Source: Corydoras sp. C115 (lineage: Eukaryota > Chordata > Actinopteri > Siluriformes > Callichthyidae). From it: a stretch of DNA of 64,000 bases. How positions within the stretch are numbered: position 1 is the first letter of the stretch; each line of letters begins with the position of its first letter. The DNA is taken from contig JAFMOC010000002.1 in the NCBI GenBank assembly GCA_019802505.1, forward strand, positions 7,251,001-7,315,000, given 5' to 3'. Shown in pieces: positions 1 to 13,300 of this stretch. Made by a program: the position numbers and the translations under genes. Below the pieces are notes generated by a model. It worked only from the letters and a program-made list of their open reading frames with translations, did no database searches and was not told where the DNA came from.

Positions 1-1227
1 ATGGCTCTAGTTTGTGGTTGGTGAATGAAACAATTTACTACATAAAAAATTCTGTCACTTTTTATGCCTTTCTTTAAGCATTGTGGTCTTCCAAACAACT
101 TAGTTGTTTAAATGTTATTCATGGGTTCTATGCCACATTTTAGCACAATTTTCATTGGAGTTGGTCATCAATTTTCAGCTTTCCACACCGTGGGAGATTC
201 TGGCCTGTTCTGTAAGATGTTAAATTAAAAAATAATTTTTTATAACATTTCAAACTGTTACAATGTTTATAAGATTAAGTGCCTATTAGATTGCTTGTGC
301 TTGTTGATGAAAGGATTTCTGGTCTGTTCAGTCAACTCTCTCTTTAGCATTAGTGAACATCTTATCATTGTTTGGCCCTTTTAAACATGAAAGCCCCTAT
401 TCATATTATATACATATATATATACGTTTTTTGGCACATACATATGTAAATATTGTGTATTTCATTTTATCTTCTATGTAGAGTGTATATTCTGATGCCT
501 CACCTTAAGAATTTCTATGTGCACATGTCCCAACATGTAGCACAAATGACAAATACACTTGAAACTCATTGGCTAATAATGGTGATGTTACACTGACGGG
601 CCTAGGAGGAACCCACTGCTGAAAGAAATGCATAATAAAGTGACAAAACTTTGCCAATAGTTTCACCAACCACAATCTAGAACTATTTGGCAGTGCATAC
701 CAGTTTTTTTTTATAGATTATAAAATTAAGTCTATAAAAAAGTGCACCTTACCAGATTAGTCTGATTTTGTCCTTTGCTTCAAAATATCAGATGCCATTA
801 ACCATTCTGACATTGCTTTCGTAACCTATTTCATTACACGTTTTTATTTGTTATTGTGTTGTTTAGTGCTTCTAAATATCAAATATATGAGTATATGTAC
901 ACGATGTTCTCAATATTTATGTGTGCAAGTAATGTTGACTACAACTGTAAATGTTCAGTCAGAAGGCTTTTATCAATTGACCAAATAATTATAAGCTATA
1001 TTTAGGAAGCTTAAAACTATTTAGTAGTAAATTGTAACTGTATAATAAACATATGGATTATTTGCATTAAAAGACCAAATAAAGTGTACACCAACAACCT
1101 TTAAAATTATTAAAGGTTAATTAAGATAAGTGGCATCCATGCCTAGTTAATGTAAGGCAGTATCTACTCACTTTCATTTGGTGAGTTTAAAGTTAAAACT
1201 AAAGATAAAACCCAAAAATTGTACATA
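1..1227. other. AT-rich DNA downstream of mtx1, no gene seen
   Basis: No reading frame with a recognisable protein family, no splice-flanked exon and no named repeat was found. A short TA-rich patch lies near 405-425. It may include 3' UTR of mtx1 if a more distal poly(A) site is used. Confidence 0.5.
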
Positions 1228-1233
1228 TTTATT
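1228..1233 (-). terminator. mtx1 poly(A) signal (AATAAA)
   Basis: AATAAA on the minus strand, about 75 nt beyond the mtx1 stop codon. This is the nearest canonical signal and would give a short 3' UTR; other signals further left cannot be excluded. Confidence 0.5.
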
Positions 1234-1308
1234 TAATACACACAGTAAATTTTGACTTTACATATAGCAGAATTAGTGAAATTATTGGCCACGTAGACAC
1301 ATTCTTTG

Positions 1309-4300
1309 TTACTCCTCATCTTCCGCCGGTATTGCTTCAATGGACCGAATATCTCTTCTTGGCAACTCATCCTGCACCTGCTCAATAGAGACAATGCCAG
1401 AAAGCACAGCATAGCTCAGCATGGCACCCACAGCTACCAGAATAGACAAGATTTGTTTGCGTCTTTTATGAGGATCACAGTCAAAGTCACTATTTTCCTG
1501 CAGGTTGGATGGTGGCCGATCCACTCCTTCTGTCAAGAAATCAAAGTAAATAAATTATTAACAATCTATGCTTAAAACACTCTTTATAGTGGTGACTTAT
1601 TACCTCGATTCTCGTTGGGAAAGTAGAGGGAAAGAATGTTGTTGCAGTAGCTCTCCAGGTTTTCCAGAGATTTCAGGTGCTGCTGCAATTTGCTGTTAGG
1701 GAGCTTGATGTGCAGCAAAGGTGCCAAATGGCCGAACACATAAGCATCTAAAGAGGAAGGTCTAAAGAACATATGTATACATAAGATCTCTGTAGCCTGG
1801 TCTATACAGCTATATCAGTCATTACTGCAACTTAAACTAAAGTTGACTATTACTGCTGGAGATCACTGACTGGTCATATATTTAACATTTAAAATTTTCT
1901 ACTGTAGTGTAAAGAACTATTCTATGTATTACATCCATCCATCATCTTCCGCTTTATCCTATATTAGGGTCACAGGGGTGCTGGGCAGAAACACCCAGAA
2001 CAGGGTGCCAATCTATCACTGGGCACACACTCACTCACTCACACAGACAAGCACACTCTATATGGGGCAATTTGGAGAACCTCAATTGACTTGATCCATG
2101 TTTTTGGACTGTGGGAGGAAACCAGAGAACCCGGAGGAAACCAATGCGGACACAGGGAGAATATGGAGACTCCACTCAGATGGGGATTCGAACCGGGAAA
2201 CCCTAACGCTGAGAGGCGAACGTGCTAACCACTAAGCCACCGTGCCGTCCAGTTAACAATCATGTTAAAGTAAAATCAGAATTTAGTCTGCATACTTATC
2301 ATTAAACTTACGAATCTCCGAAGAAAAATCTGTTGGAGCCGAGGCGTTGGCAAAGAAGATTCATGCACTCCTGAGCATCATGGTACAGCTGTTAAAGAGC
2401 AGAAAATAACAGATGTGCGTGCCTTTTAATATAAATAAGTCTTTAATTAATTAATTGATATTAATCTGTAATTGCAGCGATAACATGATAAAAAGTGTGC
2501 TTTGTGCATATATGTATTTGTGTGTACGTATGAACAGAAAGAATTTGAGTTAAACGTGTTAATTTAGGGGTGGAAACAAAGCTGCCAACAGCATACAGGT
2601 TCAGATGCAGGTTTGAATACTGTAACTTTTAATGTCTTGCAAAAGTATTCACACTTCCTTAAATAAAATAGTTTTAGTCTGCCAGATATTTGAGGTTAGT
2701 TTATCTTTCTGCTGAACAATGATTCTAAACTAAATTCACACAGTAGTGGTTCAAAGGCAGACACTAACTTCTCTGGAAAAGGCATCATAATATCAAGACC
2801 AATCCAACGACCAATCCAGGATCTGTGATATGACTGTTGTATTTCAAAGAAAGATATGCTGTTGTATATCTAATTTAAAAGAGCTGGAGTGATTTTGCCT
2901 TGAATAATAATTATTTAATTGTTATAATAATTGTTAGTAATTCTACAAGTATTTTGCACATACAACTTCATTGCAGGCATGTTTTTGTATTTGAATCAAC
3001 TTCTGTTCCGCAGTTTTAAAATGTAGCCTTTAGGGCTAACTGATGGACCGTAAAATAACTTTTAATACAAAAGTAATGTATACTTTTTAAGGATCAAAAA
3101 GGTACACAAATGATCCCAAGCAATAAATTAAAGTGTAGCAGTGACAAGTGACAAGCGTTGTACCCCTAAAGACACATACATGTAATTACTTTTTTAATTA
3201 TTAATTGATCATTTTAGTCTAAAAATAAAGATGATCCAAAATCTTTTAAACATATAATTAGACCAGTGTTTTGGGATTTATCTCGTTTGGGGTTGAAAAT
3301 CTTAAAGAAGAACAGCGCCAACAGCCATAAATTTTAAGTAAAAAAAAAAAAATCTGTTCCTTGAAAGAAAGCTAAGATTGGGTCATTCAGTTATCTTCAG
3401 TTTGCCAAAAAAAATGTGTTTTTTATATTAAAAAGTACATTTTTAGAATAAGAAGTTTGATTTTACACCTTCTTGTTTAGACAACGTGATTAAATTACAG
3501 GTAATAATAATAACTTAATTACTATTAATAACTAAATTAACATTAATTCAATATTTTATTTTCTGCACCTCTTTTTCAGCCTCATCACCAGCCTCAAGGG
3601 TGCTGTCTCCACGCATGAGTCTCACTCTCTCCAGCTGTTGGCCCTGCATGCGGCTTGGAAGGAAAAAGTTCAAAGGGAAAAAGATGTTCTCTGCATGCCA
3701 GCGACGTGTTACCTCAACATAATTCTTAGGATCAATCCACAGAGCATAAATCTGCAAGAATGTGTAAGACAGAGGAGAAGTGGAAAAAGTATTAAATGAT
3801 GATATGCAATAAGATATTCTCATGAACATGTGCATGAACATATATACTATTTAGCAATCACATATGAATTTTCTATTGTAGGGTGGGAACTGAAAATTTT
3901 CTAAACACCTGCAGGTGAAGTGGCGGCTCACAATTAAATATTAATTCATATTAAAACCATAATGCATGACTGTTTAATCCTGTTAATGTCTGTGAGGGGG
4001 CACTCTTACATTGTCGTTTCATGTATTTTTATTTGTTTCATTAATATTTCAGCTCAAAACATGAAATATATACAAACTACATTTAGTTAGATTAAGCAGC
4101 TGGCAGAATCTGCAAGCTTTTTTCCCCCGGTCATTAAACGCACACACCTTTGGAAATGTAAGAGCCTATTTCCTGCATTCTCGGAGTTCTCTGTAAAAAA
4201 AGAAACATTTAACGGGACTACCACATTTAGGATTGTCAGGTTTTCCACAAGAGTAAAAATCATTTATATCTATAGTGCTTTTTACAATAGTGCATTGTTC

Positions 4301-7300
4301 TTAAAATAGCTTTACATTGCTTGAAGCCTCAATCCCTAAAGAGCAGGCCAAAGTGAATGTATCAGAAAAAAAAATGTTTTGTTGGTACTTGTTTTGTTAT
4401 AATAGAAAGAAACCCTGTGAGGACCAAGGCTCAATCAGGACTCACCTGGGCAGGATTAACATTGAATAAAGCAAAATTTGTTAAGTAAATTCTGTTAACA
4501 ATCCCTTCTCTGGGAGAATGAAAGTGCTCACTGGTCCAACAGAAAATCAAGGATCAGTCTATCAGAATCAAGTGTGTAAGATCAACAAAAGTTTACTTGA
4601 ATGAGTTTATCAATCAAAGTCTCACTGATCCTCAGCTATACCAAAGTCAGTCTTTCCTTTCATTTTTTTTAGTTTAACAACATATTTCATTTACTGAACA
4701 TAAAACTTTTTTTTCAGAGGTTCTGTTTATAATTGTTGTCAACCACTGTAATTAAGCCATGCATCGTGGAGAGAGAGCACGACAGCATCAGGAACGTGAT
4801 GTTGGCAGCAAAAACACAAGCCAGTAATTTTTTAAAAAACATTTTACATATACGTTTTTCTGTTTTGAATATCTCCTTGGTTGATTTTAGTATCTGAAGT
4901 GATTGCATGTGTATCTGGAGCATTCGGGTAGCAAATATTTGACAGACAGTGACAAGAGGCAGGGTGGTTTTTGCAGAGTGTCTCAATCTGGTGTGGCTGT
5001 TACATAATTTAGAAAAAAAAACATTTTATCAGTGTTTTGGCTTTGGTACAAATGATGGGGCATGTTTCAATAATCAAGTTCCAGTTTGATCCCACTCTGT
5101 TGCCATTTGACTTGAGTGTGAGTGTGTGTGTGCGTGTGGGAAAACGGATAGATAGGATGAGTGTATCTGTAATGTAGAGGTTTATTAGTAGTTTAGCATC
5201 CATTGAAAGGAGCTAAGAAACCTGTTCCTCATTGGATGCTCCTAGGCAAAATATTTGTAGGCAAGACTTAATAAAACATAAGTTTTTTTTTTCTCATATT
5301 GTATTCATGTAATTTACAAAGCTTGGGTTTCAGCTGAAAAAAATAAGCTGTATCTGGGCAAAACTGTACAGCTCATGAATTGTCCAGATATAATTGCTGC
5401 AATCACTCAATTTGAGGTTTTGGAACTGTCTATGCCATCTAACCATACAAGAGGAATATAAAGAGTCATTTTCTCTCATGTCAAGGAAGACTTTAAAATA
5501 TGTGTTGCGTGGTCCGATTTTTATTTTAAGTTATGTTCAGAGTCCAAGAAGGCAGAAGGGTTCAGGGTGTTCATTAAAATTTATTTCTTCTTGGTGCCAT
5601 GTCTACTAGATTCCAAGCGGTTGTGTTTGGTTTGGATGCATCAAGTAAGGATTGCAGTGAATTAAAGAGATCTAAAGGAAAGGTTTGTGGGATTACCTTT
5701 GAGTTAATGGTGTATTTTTAAAAAAATGCTTCAGGCATCTAGAACTCTAGGTGGTTTTGGGGCTTTCACATATACACACTGTATTGGAGATATTCTAAGA
5801 TGTCTAAATGTTTTGATTATATACCAGATTTATTCTAGCTAGGAAGAATATCCTGGATGCACTATAAATGATGCTGCCATAGTGAAGTTTCATTCAAAAT
5901 TTACTAGATCATTTTTGTATGGGGGTGAAACCTTGCCACCCACCATGTGTTCATTGGAAATTTCATTATATTTAGTCTATGTAGAGTTAATCCTAGAAAT
6001 TGTTTTGATTGAAGCATATACCACCAAGTTCACCAAAACACAGATGGTCAACATATAGACTGCAGGAATTGCCTAATCACACTGTATATTTTTAAGTTTA
6101 AAAAATGGCTGGCAAAACAAATTCAAGTGGATCTCTATTATTTTAACAATAGACTGTCTGTTTGTTATAAACATGTCTATAAATCATGTCTCCAACATAA
6201 GCCTGATGTTCAGTGTCAGGTTTATTTAGGGTATAAAAAAGAGGGAGGAATCCTACATGGACACAGGAAGAACATGCAAATTACACCCAGATTGGGATTC
6301 GTACCTGGAATCACCAGCACTGAGAGCATGCATGGATCCATAAGTGCACTATTTTCCCCTATTATTAATCCATTGCTTGCATTTGTGTTATGTGAATTTT
6401 AATATAATTTTATTGTTATCTGTACACAGTCTGATTGTAGTTTTTTGTTGGAGTGTTGCATGTTCTGTGTAGCCATGTAGTGTTTGTCTGACATGTTTTT
6501 GACTGTTACTTTTGCAGCTGCTGCGATAGATCTCAGAGACTGGAACTTTTTGGAGTTGTTTATCTCTTTTTTGGTCTCTGCACGGCTTGTCAGTAGTGTA
6601 CTTAATACTTTTGGATTTCTTTCTTTCTTGTCCTGCCAGGACAATTTATGCCACAAATTGGACAGCTTTTACACCATTGGTTTGTAGCATGGAGTATTGT
6701 TCTTTTCTACACAAACAACAATGCAAGTAAATGTTCCATTTCCACATTTTTGACATTTAAAGCAATATACATCATTAGGGCTAACATTGTTACCACCTTC
6801 CTAAAATTGTATTATAATATTGACTGCCTCTTTACGGTAAAAAGAGTTCTGATCCATCAAGGCATGAACTTGACTAAAACCCTAAAGGAGTGCCGTGGTA
6901 ATCTGGCACAAAGAGGTTAATTGCAGATCTTTTAACTCCTAAAGTTAAAGTTGCGAGGAGGGGCGTCCATGCATTGAATGTGTTTGTCTTGCACATCTTA
7001 CAGTTGCTTGATTGGATAAAGATCTGGGGGAATTGAAGGCCAGGTCAACATCTGTTGCTGGTTCACACCAGTCCTTCCTTAGACCACTTTTATTAGATAT
7101 TTGACCCCTGCAGACTGGAAAGATTTGGAGATGCTCTCGCCCAGTCAGCACAACATGGCGCTTGTTAGCTCAGTTATAACCTTACACTTGCCAATTTTGC
7201 ATGCTTCTTTGATAATAAAATCACTTCCTAATGTACCCCACTTACTGTTAGGTTCCATCATGAAAAGATTATCAATGTAAATCACTTTACCCATTAGTGG

Positions 7301-10300
7301 TCCTGCGACTTGGATTATAGGATTGTGAATGTTTAACACCCATCATTCAATTAACCAGCTGTATGTTTTTCAGGTTGGGTGTGTGGTGATTTTACTGTGA
7401 CAATGTATGTGTTTGACTACATGATTTTCTTGTCTCTTTATCATAAGTCATTTTACTTTTTTTTTCATTATGGAGTGGATATAAATCCTGCTCTAAAAAG
7501 TGATTAGTTAATTTGACATATATATTTATTCTGTGTTCATAAAACCAACTCTTATATCAAGTAAGGATGGACTTTTCATTTCAAATTTGAATTATTTTCA
7601 AAATTCATATACCTTAATTGTAAGTAAAACACGATCATTTAAATAATTCTTGGTTTAGACATATTTTTTCTACGTAATACTTCCTCAATTTAATAATATT
7701 TGTGGAGTCATTATAGACATAAATTTTCTTTAAATCTTCCATATAATCTACATTTCCCACCAACATTCAACACTTACTGCTTAGACGTTTGCTTGGTTAA
7801 TATCCTGTACCCATTTCATAATTTTTGCAGCTCAACAACATATTGTCACCCATTGTGTAGCCATTATATTATTTAATAAAATGTAGGAGTATTTATTTTA
7901 ACTAAGGCACAATTTAACAAAGGCACACATATTGGTAAATACTTCACATACAATCCTAATGTGTAATATCTTAATAATCAATAAAAAGACATTTTTACAC
8001 CTCATACTTGTTAATGTTTATAGTTAGTGCCTAAATTTGTGGAGGGGATTGTAAAAAAAATTATAATTAGATCAGCATATGGCCTAAAGTTTACAGTGAG
8101 CATGCATTAGTTAAAAGGGCGCTACTCCAAATCTGCTGGCTCCAACTGAGAGAAAACAGTCTGGAATTTTTATACAGCAGCTATTAAATTCCAGAGATAA
8201 TAACCCATGCACTCTTTTTCTATTAACAAGCCCCTGTGCAATAGAGAGCACCAGAGAGATAATAACAGAAGGAAAATGGGAAAAACATGATATAAAATTG
8301 GCCCATTTCTACTCCACTTTTCTTATCACACATGAATTCATTGTCAGTATAAACACAATTTGCTTCTCTCTACAGCTGAATATTATGCCATTAATATCTT
8401 ACCAGAGCAGGCATCAACTTTTCCTCCAGCAAGGATATAAAAGCAAGTGTGTCAGCTCCTTCCTTCGCTGACAGGTCGTAGTCTGCATTGTATTTCTTAA
8501 AAATCACACATGTTCATTATAATTAAAATCTTACAATTCTAATGATGTACAAAAAATAAAGCATTACATCATCATTTTGAAAATCAAACATAAAAAAATT
8601 GTATGCTCTGGTTTTCATCTCGCCAAGTTTAAGTTTTAATCCCCCATTGTATGTATAAGTAAGATCACAGGCTGTGTAACTACTGAAAAAACGGACAGTT
8701 AAAATGATTCCAAAAAACATTATTTTTGCAATTCTACAGCAGGATTTTCCAACACGAAACACAAAGACAGCTTCTTTATCAAATGAGCTGCACAGCTTCC
8801 AGCAAGTCTCAAGATGGCCAAAACAGACTAATCTTTAATAGTGTAGTACAGTAAAGTTTAGTGCTGAACAGTACAGTAAGAACAATACAATGAGTTAATA
8901 CCAAAAGAAAGATGGTTCTTAAACAGGTATTATGACAACAGTCACTCTCTACCATACTCTCTACAATTCCGTAGCAATGTGGTGTTTCTCAAAAACAAAC
9001 TTATTGCAATCATGTTTATATCTTTATTTAAACTATAGGAAGTGCCTAAACAAGAATTTGGGGTTAAAAGGAAATGTGTATGTCACCTGTTTCCTGAGCT
9101 GAATGATGATCTTGTTAGGTTGACTAAAGCTTCCTTCCTCTTTGGTCTTCAGTGCAGGGAGTGAACCTGTGATCATGCAGCCATGAAACATCCCCACACA
9201 CCATGGTTCAGTCAATGAGTACTCATGCTTCTACAAACTAATTTCTGAAGTAGCAATAATGTACTGTTTACTTTACATCATCTGTGTGCTTCCTACATCC
9301 TTACTAGAAGCAGTACAGTAGTTAGTAGATGTATTGTTAGTGCAGCATACTGCTAACCACCATTACTAATGGTAACCATTTAGTCATTTTTTTACATTTA
9401 CATGTAAGCAATACTGAGAAAACACTGGCATTAGATGTTAAAATGTGCAAACAAACATGGAGAGAAAAAAAAATTAAATAAGGTTAACATCAGATTACTA
9501 CATGAGGAAAACAAGGTCAAACAGTGGTCTTTTTCCTAAAAGGCCCATTTCTCATAAAACACTTAGTGGTTAGCCCCAATTTACTGGCACACTGCCTTAG
9601 CAACCCACAAATATAACACACGGAAAATATTCCACTTACCTGTGGGACTCCTCCATGGATTGGAGATCTTATAAATTTTCAGTGGGGCGCCAGCAAAGCG
9701 TGCGTATGCCTAAAAAATAGGAGACCAATGCTGCTAAGAAAGGCTTATTCTATAATCATATGAGGACATGAAAGCACACAAAATGATTAAACAGACTGAT
9801 TCAACAAATTAACAAATTAAGTAATTTATAGGCTGAACTTGAAGTGTACGGACACCCGAAACATAAATATATGAATAACTATAATTTCATCCATTATATT
9901 TGGAAAATTTGCAGACCATACATCCATCCATTTTCTCCCGCTTTATCCTCTATTAGGGTCGCGGGGGGGTTCCCCATGCCCATCCAGGGGAGAACATTTC
10001 GGGCGCTGGGCAGATACACCCAGGACAGGGCCCCAATCTATCTCTGGGCACACACTCACACATACATGCACACACTATATGGGGCAATTTGGAGAACTCA
10101 ATTGACTTGATCCATGTTTTTGGACTGTGGGAGGAAACCAGAGAACCCGGAGGAAACCCACGCAGACACGGGGAGAACATGGAAACTCCACCCAGATGGG
10201 GATTCAAACCAGGAATCACTAGCGCTGAGAGGCGAACGTCCTAACCACTAAGCCACCGTGCCGCCCGCAGACCATACAGTAAACCTTAAAAGTGTTACAG

Positions 10301-13300
10301 AAAAAATCGGACAGAAATAAAACATTGGTGTTTTAAACCCAAGGCAAAAATAAATAATTCATTTAAAGCTAAATATTGTATGTTTAAAATAATTTGGACA
10401 CACCCTATTCCAACATAATGACAATTTGATTTAGGAGAGTTTTCACAATATTTTGTGTAAAATTAGTCAAGTGTATTTGTGAGATCAGGTGCTGATATTC
10501 TTTGCAACATTATAGTTCAGCCCAAATATTTGTTTTAATGGTGTGACATGAATAATTCTCTTAGCTAGGAATAAAGAGGTCCCATGTATGATCAATTATT
10601 GCTTTTTGCAGAAGTTATCAATTTCATTTTTTGTCATAATACCCGTCATTGTTTATTTAACAATGGATAAATGAAAGGTCTAAATTCTTTAAATCCAGTG
10701 TAGGTTCCATTACTGTTTGATGATAATATAATATCTCAATAAGTATATTACGCTTAAGACAATATAAAACTATTGATGTCGGTGTTTTACTGATTGCAAA
10801 ATTAAAAATTTTCAACCATGAATCAGAAATGAAACTAAATGTTTCACTAAAGTGATATTTATTTTTATAATGAGGTTTGCTAAAGCATATTCTAGCACCC
10901 ACAAGAACAAAGGTGGTGAGCATTCTACTAGCCAATCACAGAATGAATAATCATATGCGGACGCATGTCAGCTGTTGCATTTCATATCTCCAATTCACCT
11001 ACTGAACGTGCAGACAGAGGTAGAGCATGTAAATTCCACACACAAAAGACCTTGTCTTTGCTGCTTTAATTTATGTATGCTGTTTAATGATATCTTAATA
11101 CAAAACTATTTGATAAGTTTATGGGTTGACTTATGCAGTCAATATAGTGCACTGTATAAACTACGACTTAAGGAAAGTTTGGAATTGAATAATTCATGTT
11201 TCCAGACTTCCAGTCTGATAAATTGTTCACTGTTGGTTCACTTTCTTCTGCTATATCAGGAATTACTTTGTGGTTACAAACCACACTACATGAGGGGAAA
11301 ATAGGCATTTTCCGTACCAGAGATGAAAGTTCCATCGAAATATCTGTTATAGTCAGCAATTTCAAGATATTTGATGAGAAAGTGATGCTATAATCATCTG
11401 CGTGGATTTCCTACTAGGAGCTTAACAAAAAAAAAGTTAGAATCACCATCTGGATTTTATAAGACAGGTCTGCTTCCATAAGAACAGACCACATTGAAAG
11501 GATGGGAGCTGGGGTATCCTAGAACAGTTTAAAGCAATTCCACATGGCAAAAGCAGTTTTACAGAAACAAGAAAAAAGATTTCATTACAAAATAAAAATG
11601 AGTGGCAAGTGAGGAGAGGGAAAAAAAAATTACAAGCAAACTATATCATTTGTTTAAGTACATTCTTAAAATAATTTTATTTAAAGGAAGAACTTTATTC
11701 GTCAATGACAGTTTACAGAGAGCAACTTTTGAGTGTAGACCAACCAATATATTATAATACTTCCTGAGCTATGATTTCTGAATATTCTTGATAAATAATT
11801 TTTTTTTATTATTTTTGATAAATTAGTCAACAGGCGAGTGTGTGCCCAGCGAGATTGGCGCCCTGTCCTGGGTGTATCTGCCCAGCGCCCAAAATGTTCT
11901 CCCCTGGATGGGCATGGGGAACCCCCCCCCCCCACGACCCTAATGGAGGATAGGTTGTTTGAAAATGGAAATAGTTTAACAGTGTATTGCATTGGAGTCT
12001 TACAACATGGCGGCCTTCTGCAAAAATAGTAGTTAGTTGAAGCAATTAATTAACTATATTAATAATAGCAGCACATAGATTGATGAATAATTAAAGGATA
12101 TAGGCTTTAATTGAGATTATTAATGTAATGATTATATTTACATTACATTTACATTTAGCAGATGCTTTTATCCAAAGCGACTTACAAATGAGAACATTAC
12201 AAGTCAGAAGTTACGGAGAAAACAACTATACGGTAAATTCATCAAACCTGATTGTTATTTGATGCTGTGCCCCTTTTTTTTTTTTTTAAACTATTTGTTA
12301 AAGAGATGCATCTTCAGTAGTTTCCTAAACCTGCTTAGTGATTCTGCCTTACAGACAGAGTTGGGAAGATCGTTCCACCATTTTGCAGTGGTGAACGCCA
12401 CGGATTGAGAATTAGCTCCTCGGTGAGGTGGAATCGCCAGGCTGGAAGATCCAGAAATGGATCTGTAGGCCAGAGTCAGTGACTTGTACTGAATGCAGCA
12501 GCTACAGGGAGCCAATGGAGGGAAATGAGTAATGGAGTGACATGAGTTCGCTTGGGCTGGTTAAACACAAGTCGGGCTGCAAAGTTTTGAATTAGTTGAA
12601 GAGATCTGATTGTGGAAGCTGGGATACCGGCAAGAAGGGTCTGATCTTCCTTATGTTCTAAAGAAGGTATCAGGAATGGGCGGTTTTGATAACATGATCA
12701 GAGAGTTTAAGGTGGGAGTCTATTGTGAAACCAAGGTTCCGGACCGAATCGGTTGGGGTGATTGTGGAGCCGTCAATTTGGAAGGTCAGGTTGTGATTGA
12801 TTGAGGGTTTAGCTGGGATAATGAGAAGTTCTGTTTTTTCTAAATTTGATTTGAGATGATGGGCCTTCATCCAAAAGGCAAAAGGCAAGCAGATAACCAA
12901 TTTGAGATGGTGCTGTCGTCAGGGGCAAAAGACAGATGAAGCTGAGTGTCATCAGCATAGCAGTGGTAAGAGAAACCATGCGCCAGGATGACTGTGCTCA
13001 GTGATGTCATGTATTGTGAGAAGAGGAGAGGACCAAGTACAGAGCCCTGAGGGACACCAGTGCGTACTTAGTGAGAGTTAGAGTTCTCCCCATTCCATGA
13101 CACTTTGAGGGTCCTTCCTGTGAGATAGGATCGAAACCATTCAAGTGTTGTATCAAAAAGCCTAATTCAGATAGAGTGGACAGCAGAATCTGATGATTTA
13201 CTTTACCAAAAGCTGCAGAAAGGTCTAGCAAAATGAGGTCAATCACAGAGAGCAATGCTGTCTCCGTGGAGTGACCACATCTAAAACTGGACTGATTGGG

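Noticed and set aside
5380..5960. Weak coding-like stretch in mtx1 intron 4
   Set aside because: Short frames only, no conserved motif and no splice-flanked phase; probably decayed repeat of unknown type.
10000..10219. Recurrent frames with FSPCLRGFPPGSPVSS or GEPGGNPRGHGENMETPP in many places
   Set aside because: They are translations of the common SINE in either orientation, not genes.
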